From positions 1 to 6,170 of the forward strand of contig JAHZIZ010000362.1 in assembly GCA_022601215.1 (NCBI GenBank): 6,170 nucleotides of DNA, written 5' to 3'. Under the pieces are notes generated by a model. The model searched no databases, was not told the origin of the DNA, and saw only the letters and a program-made list of their open reading frames with translations. A program made the position numbers and the translations under genes. This document shows positions 1 through 6,170 of this stretch, one piece after another. Numbering within the stretch: the stretch's first letter is position 1; each line of letters starts with the position of its first letter. This DNA comes from Bacteroidota bacterium (GTDB lineage Bacteria; Bacteroidota; Bacteroidia; Flavobacteriales; Flavobacteriaceae).

Positions 1-860
1 AACTTACGATGTACAATCCAATTCTCTACAAGCGAAAATCGTGTAGATCTTGTATTTCATTTGATATAAGAATGATAGGAAGGAAACCCTATATTCAAAA
101 TAAATTGGGGATAGGAACAGTGACCAAAGATGCTGTGTTGTTAGTTGATACTGGTGCGAGCGATGCCCTATGGCTGTTCGATGAAGATGCGGGTATTACT
201 GAAGACCCTAAAAATTATTTTGAAGATTTTCTTGGATTAGGGTTGAGTGGTGCTGTTTATGGCAAACGTTCAAAACTGGAGAAAGTTCATTTAGGGAACC
301 ATGTTTTAAGCAATGTAAATGTTTCTTATCCCGATAGTTTGGCACGAGAGTCAATGCGAACTTTTAAAGAACGTGATGGCACATTGGGGAGTGAAATATT
401 GAAACGTTTTACAATGATTATGGACTACGGTGAGCAGAAGCTCCAATTGAAGCGGAATAAATTTTTTGACAATCCCTTTCATTATAATATGGCAGGGTTG
501 GTTATAGAACATGACGGGATGGTGGCTGCTTCCGAGAAACAGGATGGCAATGCAAGCTCTTTAAATTTGAGTGATTCAAATACGGCTGGAGCCATTAGTT
601 TTAATTTACAACCTATATTTTCATTTTTTCTAGCTCCTAAATACGTGGTGGCGGAGGTGAGAAAAGGTTCTCCTGCTGATGAACAGGGGATTAAAAAAGG
701 AGATGAAGTTATCTCTATTAATGGGAAAGCCGTTTATAAATACGAATTAAGCAATATTTCAGCATTGTTCTCTTCTAAAAGTGGACGAAGAATTACCGTG
801 GTGATCAACAGAAATGGCACTATTTTTAAGAAGAAATTTGTTCTAAAGGAGGTGATATAA
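1..860 (+). CDS. Retropepsin-like aspartyl protease with C-terminal PDZ domain, 5'-truncated
   Basis: This is the C-terminal part of a probable aspartyl protease of the type common in Flavobacteria. The frame is open to the left edge (codons begin at base 3), so the ATG at 9 is probably an internal methionine and the true start lies outside. Numbering from that Met, a CxxC (C12, C15) comes first. A retropepsin-like domain follows, with the catalytic motif D47-T48-G49-A50-S51 after a hydrophobic strand, and the second-half signature G124-T-L-G127 followed by a hydrophobic stretch and DY (139-140). A PDZ domain covers about 211-281, with GSPA at 220-223 and GDEVISING at 231-239. From memory of the family, full proteins are about 430-450 residues and carry another protease-like half upstream, which would be missing here. 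Substrate and location are unknown; a periplasmic or envelope role is inference. The last codons overlap a perfect Shine-Dalgarno-like string (845-856). Confidence 0.82.
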   Translation, partial: LTMYNPILYKRKSCRSCISFDIRMIGRKPYIQNKLGIGTVTKDAVLLVDTGASDALWLFDEDAGITEDPKNYFEDFLGLGLSGAVYGKRSKLEKVHLGNHVLSNVNVSYPDSLARESMRTFKERDGTLGSEILKRFTMIMDYGEQKLQLKRNKFFDNPFHYNMAGLVIEHDGMVAASEKQDGNASSLNLSDSNTAGAISFNLQPIFSFFLAPKYVVAEVRKGSPADEQGIKKGDEVISINGKAVYKYELSNISALFSSKSGRRITVVINRNGTIFKKKFVLKEVI

Positions 861-892
861 AAAAACCGTTCTCTGGAAGGAGAACGGTCTTT
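859..892. terminator. Probable bidirectional intrinsic terminator
   Basis: A perfect 9-bp stem (ACCGTTCTC at 865-873, GAGAACGGT at 880-888) encloses a 6-base loop. On the minus strand it is followed by seven T (complement of A859-A865), a strong U-tract for transcripts of the DUF1573 gene that ends at 912. On the plus strand it is followed by the weaker TCTTT run, just after the stop of the protease gene. Its place between two convergent genes fits a shared terminator. Confidence 0.85.
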
Positions 893-911
893 CAATAATT
901 GAAATATTGTA

Positions 912-1304
912 TTATTTGGTTTTCTCTAAAACACTTTTGTCATCCATCACCTCACCTTTAATTTTAAGGGCTTTAATAGGTTCGGTCGCATTTGAATAAA
1001 CAGTAACGGTCTTTCTAATTTTACCTACTCGCTTCGTATCATATTTTACTTTAATACTGCTTGTGGCACCAGGAGCAACTGGCTCTTTTGGTTTTTCAGG
1101 CACTGTGCACCCACAGCTAGATTTAACGTCGCTAACAATTAAAGGTTCGTTTCCTGTATTAGTGAATTCAAAAATACGAACGCCATCTGCCCCTTTAGCT
1201 ACTTGGCCATAGTCGATGGTTTCTGTTTTAAATTCAATTTTAGCTTGTGCTTGAGCAGCGAAACTTACTAAAGCCAACACTGCAATTAACATAATTTTTT
1301 TCAT
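912..1304 (-). CDS. Secreted DUF1573 domain protein
   Basis: A 130-residue protein of the DUF1573 family, whose biochemical role is unknown. I chose the start at 1302-1304 because it opens a classic Sec signal peptide: MKK, then a hydrophobic stretch (about residues 4-16), then AQAQA with likely cleavage near 19-21. The frame extends upstream to 1415, but that would bury the signal peptide and start upstream of the predicted promoter. The mature part is one Ig-like beta domain (about 22-119): the IDYGQVAKG segment near 30-38, FEFTNTGNEPL at 45-55, the family hallmark SSCGCT at 62-67, the PVAPG turn at 75-79, and a final strand ending KIKGEV. The two cysteines C64 and C66 are the only ones in the mature protein. 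It lacks a lipobox, so it is probably soluble in the periplasm or exported. It is divergent from valS and ends at a strong hairpin terminator. Confidence 0.88.
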   Translation of the reverse strand: MKKIMLIAVLALVSFAAQAQAKIEFKTETIDYGQVAKGADGVRIFEFTNTGNEPLIVSDVKSSCGCTVPEKPKEPVAPGATSSIKVKYDTKRVGKIRKTVTVYSNATEPIKALKIKGEVMDDKSVLEKTK

Positions 1305-1327
1305 CTCATTTAGATTTTTGGGATTAC

Positions 1328-1358
1328 CAAAGTAGGTAACTTTTCCGTAACCTACAAA
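1328..1358 (-). promoter_or_regulatory. Candidate Bacteroidota-type promoter for the DUF1573 gene
   Basis: Read on the minus strand, TTTG (1355-1358) is followed after 20 bases by TACTTTG (1328-1334). This resembles the Bacteroidota primary sigma pattern TTTG / TAnnTTTG, with one base fewer inside the -7 box. It would place the transcript start about 15-20 bases before the ATG at 1304, giving a short leader and supporting the shorter start. The match was made by eye. Confidence 0.55.
1332..1355. repeat. Imperfect inverted repeat overlapping the DUF1573 promoter
   Basis: GTAGGTAAC (1332-1340) and GTAACCTAC (1347-1355) form 9-base arms with one mismatched position and a 6-base spacer. The repeat fills the space between the -33 and -7 boxes of the DUF1573 promoter, where a repressor could bind. 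It could also be chance, because part of it is the promoter box itself. Confidence 0.4.
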
Positions 1359-1379
1359 AGAAGTTATCCACTTTAATAA

Positions 1380-1410
1380 TTTCATAATATATAGGATATA
1401 CCTACTTTTG
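1380..1410 (+). promoter_or_regulatory. Candidate Bacteroidota-type promoter for valS
   Basis: TACTTTTG (1403-1410) matches the Bacteroidota -7 box TAnnTTTG exactly. Nineteen bases upstream is TTTC (1380-1383), one base off the TTTG -33 box. Transcription would begin near 1415-1418 and leave a leader of about 25 bases before the ATG at 1440. The leader has no Shine-Dalgarno sequence, as usual in this phylum, and is too short for a T-box or other large riboswitch. Confidence 0.6.
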
Positions 1411-1439
1411 CACATTACTTTTCAAAAATTAGACCAAAA

Positions 1440-4073
1440 ATGGCTTTAGAGGCAAAATATAACGCTCAAAACGTAGAAGATAAGTGGTATGACTACTGGA
1501 TGAAGAACAACTATTTCCATAGTGAAGTGGATGAAAGAGAGCCTTATACAATTGTCATTCCGCCACCTAATGTTACTGGTGTCCTTCATATGGGACATAT
1601 GTTGAACAATACCATCCAAGATGTATTGATTAGACGTGCCCGCCTACAAGGGTATAATGCCTGTTGGGTGCCAGGAACAGATCATGCGTCTATTGCTACG
1701 GAAGCTAAGGTGGTAAACAAGCTAAAACAGGAAGGGATTGACAAAGCCAACTTAAGCCGTGAGGAGTTCTTAGAACACGCTTGGGAATGGACTCATAAGC
1801 ATGGCGGTATTATTTTGGAGCAGTTAAAGAAGTTAGGTGCTTCTTGTGATTGGGATCGTACTAGTTTTACAATGGATGATCATATGTCCGCCTCAGTGAT
1901 CAAGGTGTTTGTAGATTTGTATCGAAAAGGTAACATCTATAGGGGATACCGAATGGTAAATTGGGACCCTCAAGCGAAAACTACCCTAAGTGATGAAGAG
2001 GTGATTTACGAGGAAAAACAAGGAAATTTATACTATCTGAAGTATCAAATTGAAGGGACTGACGATTTTGTTACAATTGCTACTACACGTCCGGAGACAA
2101 TTTTGGGTGATACTGCTGTATGTATTAATCCGAATGATGAGCGCTATACACATTTAAAGGGGAAGCGAGTGATTGTTCCTATTTGTAATCGTTCTATTCC
2201 TATAATTGAGGATGATTATGTTACTATGGAATTTGGTACAGGTTGTCTTAAAGTGACGCCTGCGCATGATGAAAATGATAAAATACTGGGTGATAAGCAC
2301 GGCTTAGAAGTAATTGACGTGCTCAACGATGACGCTACGTTAAATAGCTTCGGAATGCATTACCAAGGAAAAGATCGCTTTGTTGCGAGAAAAGAGATTG
2401 CCAAGGAGTTAGATGAAATGGGAGTGGTTTCTAAAGTGGAACAGCACAATAATAAAGTAGGGACCAGTGAGCGTACCGGCGCTGTTATAGAACCAAAGTT
2501 AAGTGATCAATGGTTCCTTAAAATGAAGGAATTGGCTCAGCCAGCATTAGATGCTGTTTTGGAAAAAGATGTACATCTCGTTCCTGAAAAGTTTATCAAT
2601 ACCTATCGTTATTGGATGGAAAATGTTCGCGATTGGAATATTAGTAGACAATTGTGGTGGGGGCAGCAAATACCTGCTTATTTCTATGGAGATGGAAAGG
2701 AAGATTTTGTGGTTGCTGAATCTTTAGAGGAGGCTGTTGTCTTGTCAAAAGAAGCTACGGGAAATGACGCATTAACGGCTAAAGATTTAACTCAGGATCC
2801 AGATGCTTTAGATACATGGTTCTCATCTTGGTTATGGCCTATGAGTGTGTTTAATGGTATTTTGGAGCCAGATAATGCTGAAATAAACTATTACTATCCT
2901 ACCAACGATTTGGTAACGGCACCTGAAATTTTATTTTTCTGGGTGGCACGTATGATCATCGCTGGATACGAATATCGAAATGAGAAACCCTTTACCAATG
3001 TCTATCTAACGGGGATTGTGCGTGATAAGCAACGTCGAAAGATGAGTAAGTCACTAGGGAATTCACCAGACCCTATTGAATTAATGAAGATATATGGAGC
3101 CGATGGAGTTCGTGTTGGTATGTTATTGAGTTCACCTGCAGGGAACGATTTGATGTTTGATGAAGACCTTTGTAAACAGGGTAGTGGGTTTGTGAATAAA
3201 ATTTGGAATGCGTACCGTCTTATTGATGGATGGGAAATTTCAGAAACAGAAGCAGCAACCGAAACTGCAGTTATCGCTATTAAGTGGTACAAAAATAAAT
3301 TTCAGAAAGTACTTGCTGAGATTGAAGATCACTACAGCAAATATAGAATTAGTGACGCCTTAATGTCTACCTATAAATTAGTGTGGGATGATTTCTGTTC
3401 TTGGCTGTTGGAAATGGTAAAACCTGCTTTTGGGAGACCTATCGCAGCTGCGACCTATGCAGCGGTGATAGAAGTATTAGAGGATAATCTAAAAATACTA
3501 CATCCTTTTGTACCTTTTATTTCTGAAGAGATTTGGCAACATATAACACCTCGTAGTACAGAAGAAGCGCTTATTGTAGCTTCTTGGCCTGAAGCTTCTG
3601 GGTTTGATGCAGCATTGATAGAGAATTTCGACTTCGCAACGGAAGTGATTTCAGGAATTCGTACCATTCGAAAGGAAAAAAACATTTCTTTTAAGGATAC
3701 TATTGACTTGTCAGTGATTAATTCTGAAAAGGCCAGTGAACGCTTTGATTCAGTAATCTCTAAATTAGGTAATATCGATGTGCTTAATTACGTTGATCAA
3801 TCCCTTGAAGGTGCTTTAACCTTTCGTGTAAAATCCAATGAATATTTTATTCCTACAAGCGGGGCGATCGATGTGGAAGCAGAGATTGTTAAGTTACATG
3901 AGGAATTGAAATACAATGAAGGTTTTTTACGTTCGGTACAAGGTAAGTTGAAAAACGAAAAGTTTGTCAATGGTGCACCGGAACAAGTAGTGGCGAACGA
4001 ACGAAAAAAAGAAGCAGACGCCTTAGCGAAGATTGAGACGATTAAGGCTAGCTTGAAAGGGCTAGGGGCTTAA
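1440..4073 (+). CDS. valS: Valyl-tRNA synthetase
   Basis: Class I aminoacyl-tRNA synthetase that charges tRNA-Val with valine in the cytoplasm and edits mischarged threonine. It is full length at 877 residues, close to what I expect for Bacteroidota and shorter than E. coli ValS (about 950). Visible landmarks: PPPNVTG (41-47) leading into the ATP-binding HMGH at 50-53; an inserted CP1 editing domain of roughly 190-340 with TTRPET at 215-220; [10 protein letters not shown] at 403-412; DTWFSS at 458-463; the KMSKS loop at 534-538 followed by LGN; an alpha-helical anticodon-binding domain of about 590-750; and a charged C-terminal coiled coil of about 810-877, as in other ValS. The QQ at 409-410 replaces the HR seen in E. 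coli ValS and is probably a lineage feature. The start is supported by the typical [14 protein letters not shown] opening. It is monocistronic by layout: divergent from DUF1573 and converging on the lipid operon. Confidence 0.98.
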   Translation: MALEAKYNAQNVEDKWYDYWMKNNYFHSEVDEREPYTIVIPPPNVTGVLHMGHMLNNTIQDVLIRRARLQGYNACWVPGTDHASIATEAKVVNKLKQEGIDKANLSREEFLEHAWEWTHKHGGIILEQLKKLGASCDWDRTSFTMDDHMSASVIKVFVDLYRKGNIYRGYRMVNWDPQAKTTLSDEEVIYEEKQGNLYYLKYQIEGTDDFVTIATTRPETILGDTAVCINPNDERYTHLKGKRVIVPICNRSIPIIEDDYVTMEFGTGCLKVTPAHDENDKILGDKHGLEVIDVLNDDATLNSFGMHYQGKDRFVARKEIAKELDEMGVVSKVEQHNNKVGTSERTGAVIEPKLSDQWFLKMKELAQPALDAVLEKDVHLVPEKFINTYRYWMENVRDWNISRQLWWGQQIPAYFYGDGKEDFVVAESLEEAVVLSKEATGNDALTAKDLTQDPDALDTWFSSWLWPMSVFNGILEPDNAEINYYYPTNDLVTAPEILFFWVARMIIAGYEYRNEKPFTNVYLTGIVRDKQRRKMSKSLGNSPDPIELMKIYGADGVRVGMLLSSPAGNDLMFDEDLCKQGSGFVNKIWNAYRLIDGWEISETEAATETAVIAIKWYKNKFQKVLAEIEDHYSKYRISDALMSTYKLVWDDFCSWLLEMVKPAFGRPIAAATYAAVIEVLEDNLKILHPFVPFISEEIWQHITPRSTEEALIVASWPEASGFDAALIENFDFATEVISGIRTIRKEKNISFKDTIDLSVINSEKASERFDSVISKLGNIDVLNYVDQSLEGALTFRVKSNEYFIPTSGAIDVEAEIVKLHEELKYNEGFLRSVQGKLKNEKFVNGAPEQVVANERKKEADALAKIETIKASLKGLGA

Positions 4074-4083
4074 ATTATAGTTT

Positions 4084-4116
4084 AAAAAACCAAGATCATG
4101 ACCTATTTGTCACTGG
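4084..4116 (-). terminator. Weak candidate terminator of the lipid operon
   Basis: On the minus strand, a short stem (4109-4113 with 4098-4102, one G-U pair, loop 4103-4108) with a possible outer CCA/TGG pairing (4114-4116 with 4090-4092) is followed by six T (complement of A4084-A4089). It overlaps the stop codon of the last operon gene. The stem is short and bulged, so only the T-run and the position make it credible. I see no plus-strand terminator for valS in the 29-base gap. Confidence 0.25.
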
Positions 4117-4651
4117 CAGTCAAAAGGCTGTCTACGAGGGGTCTATATAGTTGCAAACGCTCATCTACTGATAAAGACTCATTAAATAATAGATCGTCTA
4201 TTACACGCAATTCAGAATAGAGTGCATCGCCAATAGCTTCTAGATTTCGGATGCTAGTTGAACGCTCGTTTCTAATAAGGTCAATTTTCGCATTAAATTT
4301 TCTTGCATATGCTTCGTACAAATTAAAACGTAGCTGCTGTAATTCATTCTCTTTTTTAAAGTTATAAGCTAATGTATCCTTTGCCCAGGATTGACTCTTA
4401 TCGAAGAAGGCTCGTACATAAGCATCTTTAATGTTGTCCGTACTTAAATTCAACCCATGAAAAGGGGAGGTGTTGTAGTTTGCATTTGGAGAGTCCTGAT
4501 AATCGTTATAAGTGATGCTAACGTCCTTTGACCAATATATCCGATCCTTGCTGTCAAAATAGTTCTTGATGGCATATTTGTTAAAATAGCCCACAAGGAA
4601 AAATCCTATAAGGATAAGAATTGGGATGAGTAGTTTGACTTGACGGTTCAT
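4103..4651 (-). CDS. Uncharacterised membrane-anchored protein
   Basis: I do not recognise this 182-residue protein. It begins MNRQVK, then a hydrophobic segment at about 7-22 that looks like a signal anchor, with the charged N-terminus inside and the rest probably outside the cytoplasmic membrane. The region to about residue 70 is rich in Tyr, Asn and Ser. From about 70 onward the sequence is charged and probably helical (about 75-180), with the stretch 100-150 suggesting long amphipathic helices. It has no cysteine, no lipobox, no evident catalytic motif and only one hydrophobic segment. It is the last gene of the cdsA-psd-acyl-CoA-binding operon, 27 bases after the preceding stop, with no terminator visible between them, so it is probably co-transcribed. 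A role in envelope or lipid work is inference from position only. Base composition resembles that of its neighbours, which argues against recent transfer. Confidence 0.75.
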   Translation of the reverse strand: MNRQVKLLIPILILIGFFLVGYFNKYAIKNYFDSKDRIYWSKDVSITYNDYQDSPNANYNTSPFHGLNLSTDNIKDAYVRAFFDKSQSWAKDTLAYNFKKENELQQLRFNLYEAYARKFNAKIDLIRNERSTSIRNLEAIGDALYSELRVIDDLLFNESLSVDERLQLYRPLVDSLLTASDK

Positions 4652-4678
4652 AGGCGAATTGTTACATCAAAGAGCTTG

Positions 4679-4945
4679 CTATTTTCTATATAAAAAATAT
4701 TGATTCACCGCTTCTATATATAGGTTCTTGGCTTCGGCCTGCGTAAGTCCTTGTGTTTGAAACAAGGCGTTTGTTTTAAAGGCGTTAATTAAAGGGTTGC
4801 TACTACTTGGAGTAGATTGGTCATTAGTGGCATGTTTGTAGTAGGCGTACAATTTTAATAGGACATCGGCAGGAAAAGGTTCGGTGTGCGCATTGATACT
4901 GGCAACAGCATTGGTAAAGGCGATATCGAGTTCCTCTGGTGTCAT
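4679..4945 (-). CDS. Acyl-CoA-binding protein (ACBP family)
   Basis: An 88-residue single-domain protein matching the four-helix acyl-CoA-binding fold, about the size of bovine ACBP (86). Such proteins bind long-chain acyl-CoA thioesters in the cytoplasm and present them to enzymes. Aligned by eye to bovine ACBP, the ligand contacts are kept: Y33, Y36 and K37 in LYAYYKHAT (bovine Y28, Y31, K32), K57 (K54) and Y76 (Y73). The two tryptophans of the bovine helix-3 region (W55, W58) are replaced by T58 and L61, and the protein has no Trp or Cys at all. The loop at 41-53 is Ser/Pro/Asn rich and about two residues longer at this alignment. The start codon lies one base after the psd stop (TAA-T-ATG), so translation is probably coupled to psd, and there is no Shine-Dalgarno sequence. 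Context suggests a link to phospholipid synthesis or acyl turnover. Confidence 0.85.
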   Translation of the reverse strand: MTPEELDIAFTNAVASINAHTEPFPADVLLKLYAYYKHATNDQSTPSSSNPLINAFKTNALFQTQGLTQAEAKNLYIEAVNQYFLYRK

Positions 4946-4946
4946 A

Positions 4947-5597
4947 TTATTTGTGGGCTAGCACACTAAGTCCGCCTTTTACAACTTCATTTAGAGCGAC
5001 ATCTATCTTCGCGTCTAATGGTAAAAATACATCTACACGAGAACCAAATTTTATAAAGCCACTTTCGCTTGACTGGGATACATCCTGACCTTCTTCTGCG
5101 TAGTTTACAATGCGTTTCGCCAAAGCACCCGCAATTTGTCTGTGTAATACTTCTCCAAATTGTTCGCTCTTCACAACTACAGTGGTGCGCTCATTTTCTT
5201 CACTTGCTTTAGGGTGCCATGCCACGAGGTATTTGCCTGGGTGGTATTTGCTAAAACTCACTTTTCCTCCCACAGGAAATCGAGTAACATGTACATTAAG
5301 GGGAGACATGAAAACAGATACTTGAAGACGTTTGTCTTGAAAGTATTCTTTTTCATATACTTCCTCAATAACCACTACTTTTCCATCTACAGGGGAGAGC
5401 ACCTGAGCTTCATTGAGTGTAAAATTTCTTTTTGGGTTTCTGAAAAACTGCAAGATCAATACGAGGAGTATCATAATGCCAACTAAGAGTCCTATACGAA
5501 GCCATTCTATGGCTACAAAATGGTTGACGGCTAAACTAGCCGCTACCACTAGCATAAAGGTTATTACGATAATTTTATGTCCTTCCTTATGAAACAT
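4947..5597 (-). CDS. psd: Phosphatidylserine decarboxylase proenzyme, short form
   Basis: Converts phosphatidylserine to phosphatidylethanolamine at the cytoplasmic membrane, using a pyruvoyl group made by self-cleavage. At 216 residues it belongs to the short bacterial/archaeal-type Psd, not the roughly 320-residue E. coli type. Two hydrophobic segments (about 9-28 and 33-50) anchor the N-terminus, followed by FFRNPKR. Catalytic landmarks are SPVDGKV (68-74) with D71, FMSPLNVHVTR (96-106) with H103, and the processing site F184-G185-S186 in GFIKFGSRVDV. Cleavage between G185 and S186 would give a beta chain of about 185 residues and a small alpha chain of about 31 residues beginning with the pyruvoyl group. 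The FGS site in place of E. coli LGST is normal for this subgroup. The start codon lies inside the end of cdsA (11-base overlap), which indicates translational coupling. It is followed after one base by the acyl-CoA-binding protein gene. Confidence 0.96.
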   Translation of the reverse strand: MFHKEGHKIIVITFMLVVAASLAVNHFVAIEWLRIGLLVGIMILLVLILQFFRNPKRNFTLNEAQVLSPVDGKVVVIEEVYEKEYFQDKRLQVSVFMSPLNVHVTRFPVGGKVSFSKYHPGKYLVAWHPKASEENERTTVVVKSEQFGEVLHRQIAGALAKRIVNYAEEGQDVSQSSESGFIKFGSRVDVFLPLDAKIDVALNEVVKGGLSVLAHK

Positions 5598-6170
5598 AGG
5601 CTGTAATTTCTAAAAATGCATAAATAAATGGGCTCACAAAGATAACGCTATCTAACCGATCATAGATTCCTCCATGACCAGGCATTAATGTCCCGCTGTC
5701 TTTAACTCCAGCCTGTCGCTTAAACTTTGATTGGATAAGGTCGCCAAAAGTTCCAAACACAGAAACAAGGGCGGCCATTAATAACCAATCTCCCAAGGAG
5801 AGTAGTTGGGTGTACTTAAAGATAATAAATCCTGCTATAAAGGTTCCTATAAACCCTCCTAGAAAACCTTCAACGGTTTTTTTAGGTGAAACTCGCTCCA
5901 GTAATTTGCGTCTACCAAAATTTTTACCAATAAGATAAGCGAAGCTGTCATTGGCCCAAATAAGAATAAAAACACCGATAATTAGCCAGACTTCATAAGT
6001 TCCATTTCTGAAAGGAATAAGTGCAAGAAACACAAATCCACTAATAATGTAAAAGATAAGCGTAATATATTTTTTCTTTTCGAACATGGGAATTTTGCCC
6101 ACGACCAGCAGATCTTTTAATAAAAATAGATTTACAAATAGGCCCAAAATGGCGTAGATGTAAATGGCAT
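5587..6170 (-). CDS. cdsA: Phosphatidate cytidylyltransferase, N-terminus outside window
   Basis: An integral membrane enzyme that joins CTP and phosphatidate to make CDP-diacylglycerol, the precursor of phosphatidylserine and phosphatidylglycerol. The frame is open to the right edge, so 193 codons are visible and roughly 70-90 N-terminal residues are missing; the TTG at 6145-6147 is an internal leucine, not a start. Numbering from the first complete codon, hydrophobic segments lie near 1-17, 34-53, 60-80, 98-115, 126-143 and 175-191. Conserved motifs are NDSFAYLIGKNFGR, SPKKTVEGFLGG and the CTP-transferase signature at 147-173 (bases 5650-5730): S-x-x-K-R, then KDSG, PGHGG and DRLD. Its last 11 bases overlap the start of psd. 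This is the most upstream visible gene of the lipid operon, and the operon promoter is outside the window. Confidence 0.96.
   Translation of the reverse strand, partial: AIYIYAILGLFVNLFLLKDLLVVGKIPMFEKKKYITLIFYIISGFVFLALIPFRNGTYEVWLIIGVFILIWANDSFAYLIGKNFGRRKLLERVSPKKTVEGFLGGFIGTFIAGFIIFKYTQLLSLGDWLLMAALVSVFGTFGDLIQSKFKRQAGVKDSGTLMPGHGGIYDRLDSVIFVSPFIYAFLEITAYVS

Noticed and set aside
9..11. ATG as the true start of the protease gene
   Set aside because: The frame is open upstream, there is no signal peptide after it, and the family normally has a further N-terminal half.
1305..1415. Longer N-terminus for the DUF1573 protein, starting at 1415 or 1385
   Set aside because: It would place 37 non-conserved residues before a textbook signal peptide and start translation upstream of the predicted promoter.
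1411..1439. T-box or other leader regulation of valS
   Set aside because: The predicted leader is only about 25 bases and contains no stem or T-box sequence.
3002..3292. Minus-strand open frame of 96 codons inside valS
   Set aside because: It lies wholly within the well-supported valS coding sequence, including the KMSKS region, and its translation shows no domain or signal. It is an antisense shadow.
3455..3685. Minus-strand open frame of 76 codons inside valS
   Set aside because: It is antisense to the valS anticodon-binding domain, Ser/Ile-rich, without recognisable motif.
4060..4102. Plus-strand terminator after valS
   Set aside because: Only a 5-bp all-A/T pairing (TTAAA/TTTAA) and a CTAGC/GCTAG pair inside the coding end are visible, with no T-run after them.
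5110..5486. Two overlapping plus-strand open frames opposite psd
   Set aside because: Both are antisense to the conserved psd core. Their translations have no family resemblance.
6145..6147. TTG as the start of cdsA
   Set aside because: The frame stays open and hydrophobic to the window edge, and the CdsA family needs roughly 70-90 more N-terminal residues.

Overview
The window looks like chromosomal DNA from a member of the Bacteroidota, most likely a Flavobacteriaceae species. The evidence is the A/T-rich coding sequence, the lack of Shine-Dalgarno sequences before the starts, two promoters resembling the Bacteroidota TTTG / TAnnTTTG pattern, and the gene content (a retropepsin-like protease with a PDZ domain, a secreted DUF1573 protein beside valS, and cdsA-psd followed by an acyl-CoA-binding protein). 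I see no mobile element, tRNA, rRNA, CRISPR array or foreign-looking segment.

Layout from left to right. At 1-860 (+) is the C-terminal part of an aspartyl protease-like protein with a PDZ domain; its 5' end is off the window. A compact hairpin at 859-892 with an A-tract on one side and a T-rich stretch on the other probably terminates transcription from both directions. At 912-1304 (-) is a small secreted DUF1573 protein. The 135-bp gap 1305-1439 holds two divergent promoters, one for DUF1573 and one for valS. Full-length valyl-tRNA synthetase (valS) occupies 1440-4073 (+). The rest (4103-6170) is one tightly packed minus-strand operon, transcribed from the right: cdsA (5' end off the window), psd, an acyl-CoA-binding protein gene, and a membrane-anchored protein I do not recognise.

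The minus-strand operon is about membrane lipid. CdsA makes CDP-diacylglycerol and Psd makes phosphatidylethanolamine from phosphatidylserine; the phosphatidylserine synthase that links them is not in the window. The acyl-CoA-binding protein, a fold best known from eukaryotes, is separated from psd by one base, and the last gene encodes a signal-anchored protein of unknown function. valS is housekeeping.

Most of the window is ordinary core genome, and I do not find a clearly new system. The best leads are the phospholipid operon with its tryptophan-free acyl-CoA-binding protein and unknown membrane partner, the shared inverted motif in the divergent promoters, and a full-length anti-Shine-Dalgarno complement with no gene after it.
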